A stretch of DNA of 5,372 nucleotides, from positions 1 through 5,372 of the forward strand of contig USQE01000095.1 of assembly GCA_900556675.1 (NCBI GenBank), written 5' to 3'. Source of the DNA: an uncultured Collinsella sp. (GTDB lineage: Bacteria > Actinomycetota > Coriobacteriia > Coriobacteriales > Coriobacteriaceae). A program made the position numbers and the translations under genes. This document shows, piece by piece, positions 4,750 to 5,372 of this stretch. How positions within the stretch are numbered: position 1 is the first letter of the stretch; the number at the start of each line of letters is the position of its first letter. The notes under the pieces are model-generated. The model did not search any database, had not been told where the DNA came from, and saw only the letters and a program-made list of their open reading frames with translations.

Positions 4750-5372
4750 ATGGCCAAGAATTCAGGTCCCGTACGTACCGTTCATGCACGCACGACGGGT
4801 AAAGAGCGCGACGAGATGATCGCCACCACCAAGGCCGAGATCGAGAAGAAGTTCGGCCAGGGCTCTATTATGAGGTATGGCGACGGCGGTCCGGAGCTCG
4901 AGGTCGAGGCTATTCCGACGGGCTCTCTGGCGCTCGATGCCGCCTTGGGTATCGGCGGCGTGCCGCGCGGCCGTATCGTCGAGATTTATGGCCCCGAGTC
5001 CTCCGGTAAGACAACGCTTTCGCTCGAGATCCTTGCAGAGGCGCAGGCCATGGGCGGCGTTGTGGCATTTATCGATGCCGAGCACGCGCTTGATCCCACC
5101 TATGCCGCGCGAATCGGCGTCGATATCGATGAGGTCTTGATTTCCCAGCCCGATACGGGCGAGCAGGCGCTCGAGATCGTCGATATGCTTGTGCGCTCCG
5201 GTGCCATCGACGCCATCGTCGTCGACTCTGTTGCCGCCTTGACTCCGCGTGCCGAGATCGAGGGCGAGATCGGTGACACGACGGTGGGTCTGCAGGCTCG
5301 CTTGATGAGCCAGGCACTCCGCAAGCTTGCCGGCTCGCTTTCCCAGTCCCACACGACCTGCATCTTCATTAA
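4750..5372 (+). CDS. recA: Recombinase RecA, 3' end beyond window
   Basis: RecA forms ATP-dependent filaments on single-stranded DNA for homologous recombination and triggers LexA self-cleavage. The 207 complete codons here cover about 60 percent of a usual RecA. Visible are the N-terminal helix segment ending [14 protein letters not shown] (31-44), Walker A GPESSGKT (81-88), [10 protein letters not shown] (108-116 region) with the catalytic-type Glu E111, Walker B-like AIVVDS (155-160) and the loop L1 segment EIEGEIGD (169-176). Sequence ends at IFI plus two bases of the next codon, just before loop L2; the terminal taa is out of frame, not a stop. The ATG at 4750 has a strong AGAGGAGGG 6-7 bases upstream. 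This start gives an N-terminus about 14 residues longer than E. coli RecA, with basic residues ([13 protein letters not shown]). It has its own SOS-regulated promoter and is separated from cinA by a hairpin. Confidence 0.98.
   Translation, partial: MAKNSGPVRTVHARTTGKERDEMIATTKAEIEKKFGQGSIMRYGDGGPELEVEAIPTGSLALDAALGIGGVPRGRIVEIYGPESSGKTTLSLEILAEAQAMGGVVAFIDAEHALDPTYAARIGVDIDEVLISQPDTGEQALEIVDMLVRSGAIDAIVVDSVAALTPRAEIEGEIGDTTVGLQARLMSQALRKLAGSLSQSHTTCIFI

Noticed and set aside
4762..5352. A 196-codon minus-strand frame over recA
   Set aside because: It is antisense to a clear recA with Walker motifs, has no ribosome binding site of note and no family resemblance.
5370..5372. Apparent stop codon taa at the right edge
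   Set aside because: In the recA frame the codons are att (5368-5370) followed by incomplete aa, most likely the conserved Asn after IFI. There is no premature stop.

Overview
The window is a G+C-rich bacterial chromosome segment, with every gene on the plus strand and codons that mostly end in G or C. The gene order is rodZ-like, yajQ, rimO, pgsA, cinA, then recA. The rodZ/rimO/pgsA/cinA/recA core is a conserved Gram-positive neighbourhood, seen with variations in Actinomycetota and Bacillota. Protein style, base composition and the LexA-box type fit an actinomycete, most likely a Coriobacteriia (Collinsella-like) gut bacterium. That assignment is inference from memory of such proteins, not from a search.

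Layout. Positions 1-1403 hold the 3' part of a RodZ-like membrane protein: the end of an N-terminal helix-turn-helix domain, a long Arg/Gly-rich cytoplasmic linker, one membrane helix, an outside beta domain and an Asp-rich repetitive tail. Then come yajQ (1430-1927, nucleotide/RNA-binding family), rimO (1954-3303, ribosomal protein S12 methylthiotransferase), pgsA (3313-3951, phosphatidylglycerophosphate synthase) and a stand-alone C-terminal-type cinA (about 3977-4492, NMN deamidase family). Gaps between these five genes are about 10-26 bases and contain no terminator, so they probably form one operon. A 10-bp hairpin at 4500-4523 closes it.

The 257-base gap 4493-4749 is the only real intergenic region. 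It holds the hairpin, a G/T-rich set of short direct repeats with two-tetrad quadruplex potential (4601-4668), and a clear recA promoter. The promoter is TTGACC, 17 bases, TATTAT. A near-perfect LexA/SOS palindrome (ACGAACAGCCGTTCGT, 4697-4712) fills almost the whole spacer. recA starts at 4750 behind a strong ribosome binding site and runs off the right edge after 207 complete codons.

Together the genes cover cell shape/envelope (RodZ, PgsA), translation (RimO, perhaps YajQ), NAD salvage (CinA/PncC) and DNA repair (RecA). They look like a housekeeping cluster rather than one pathway. I found no mobile element, CRISPR array, tRNA or rRNA, and no clear new multi-gene system. The most notable points are the compact SOS-controlled recA promoter, the repeat block above it, and the unusual low-complexity architecture of the RodZ-like protein.
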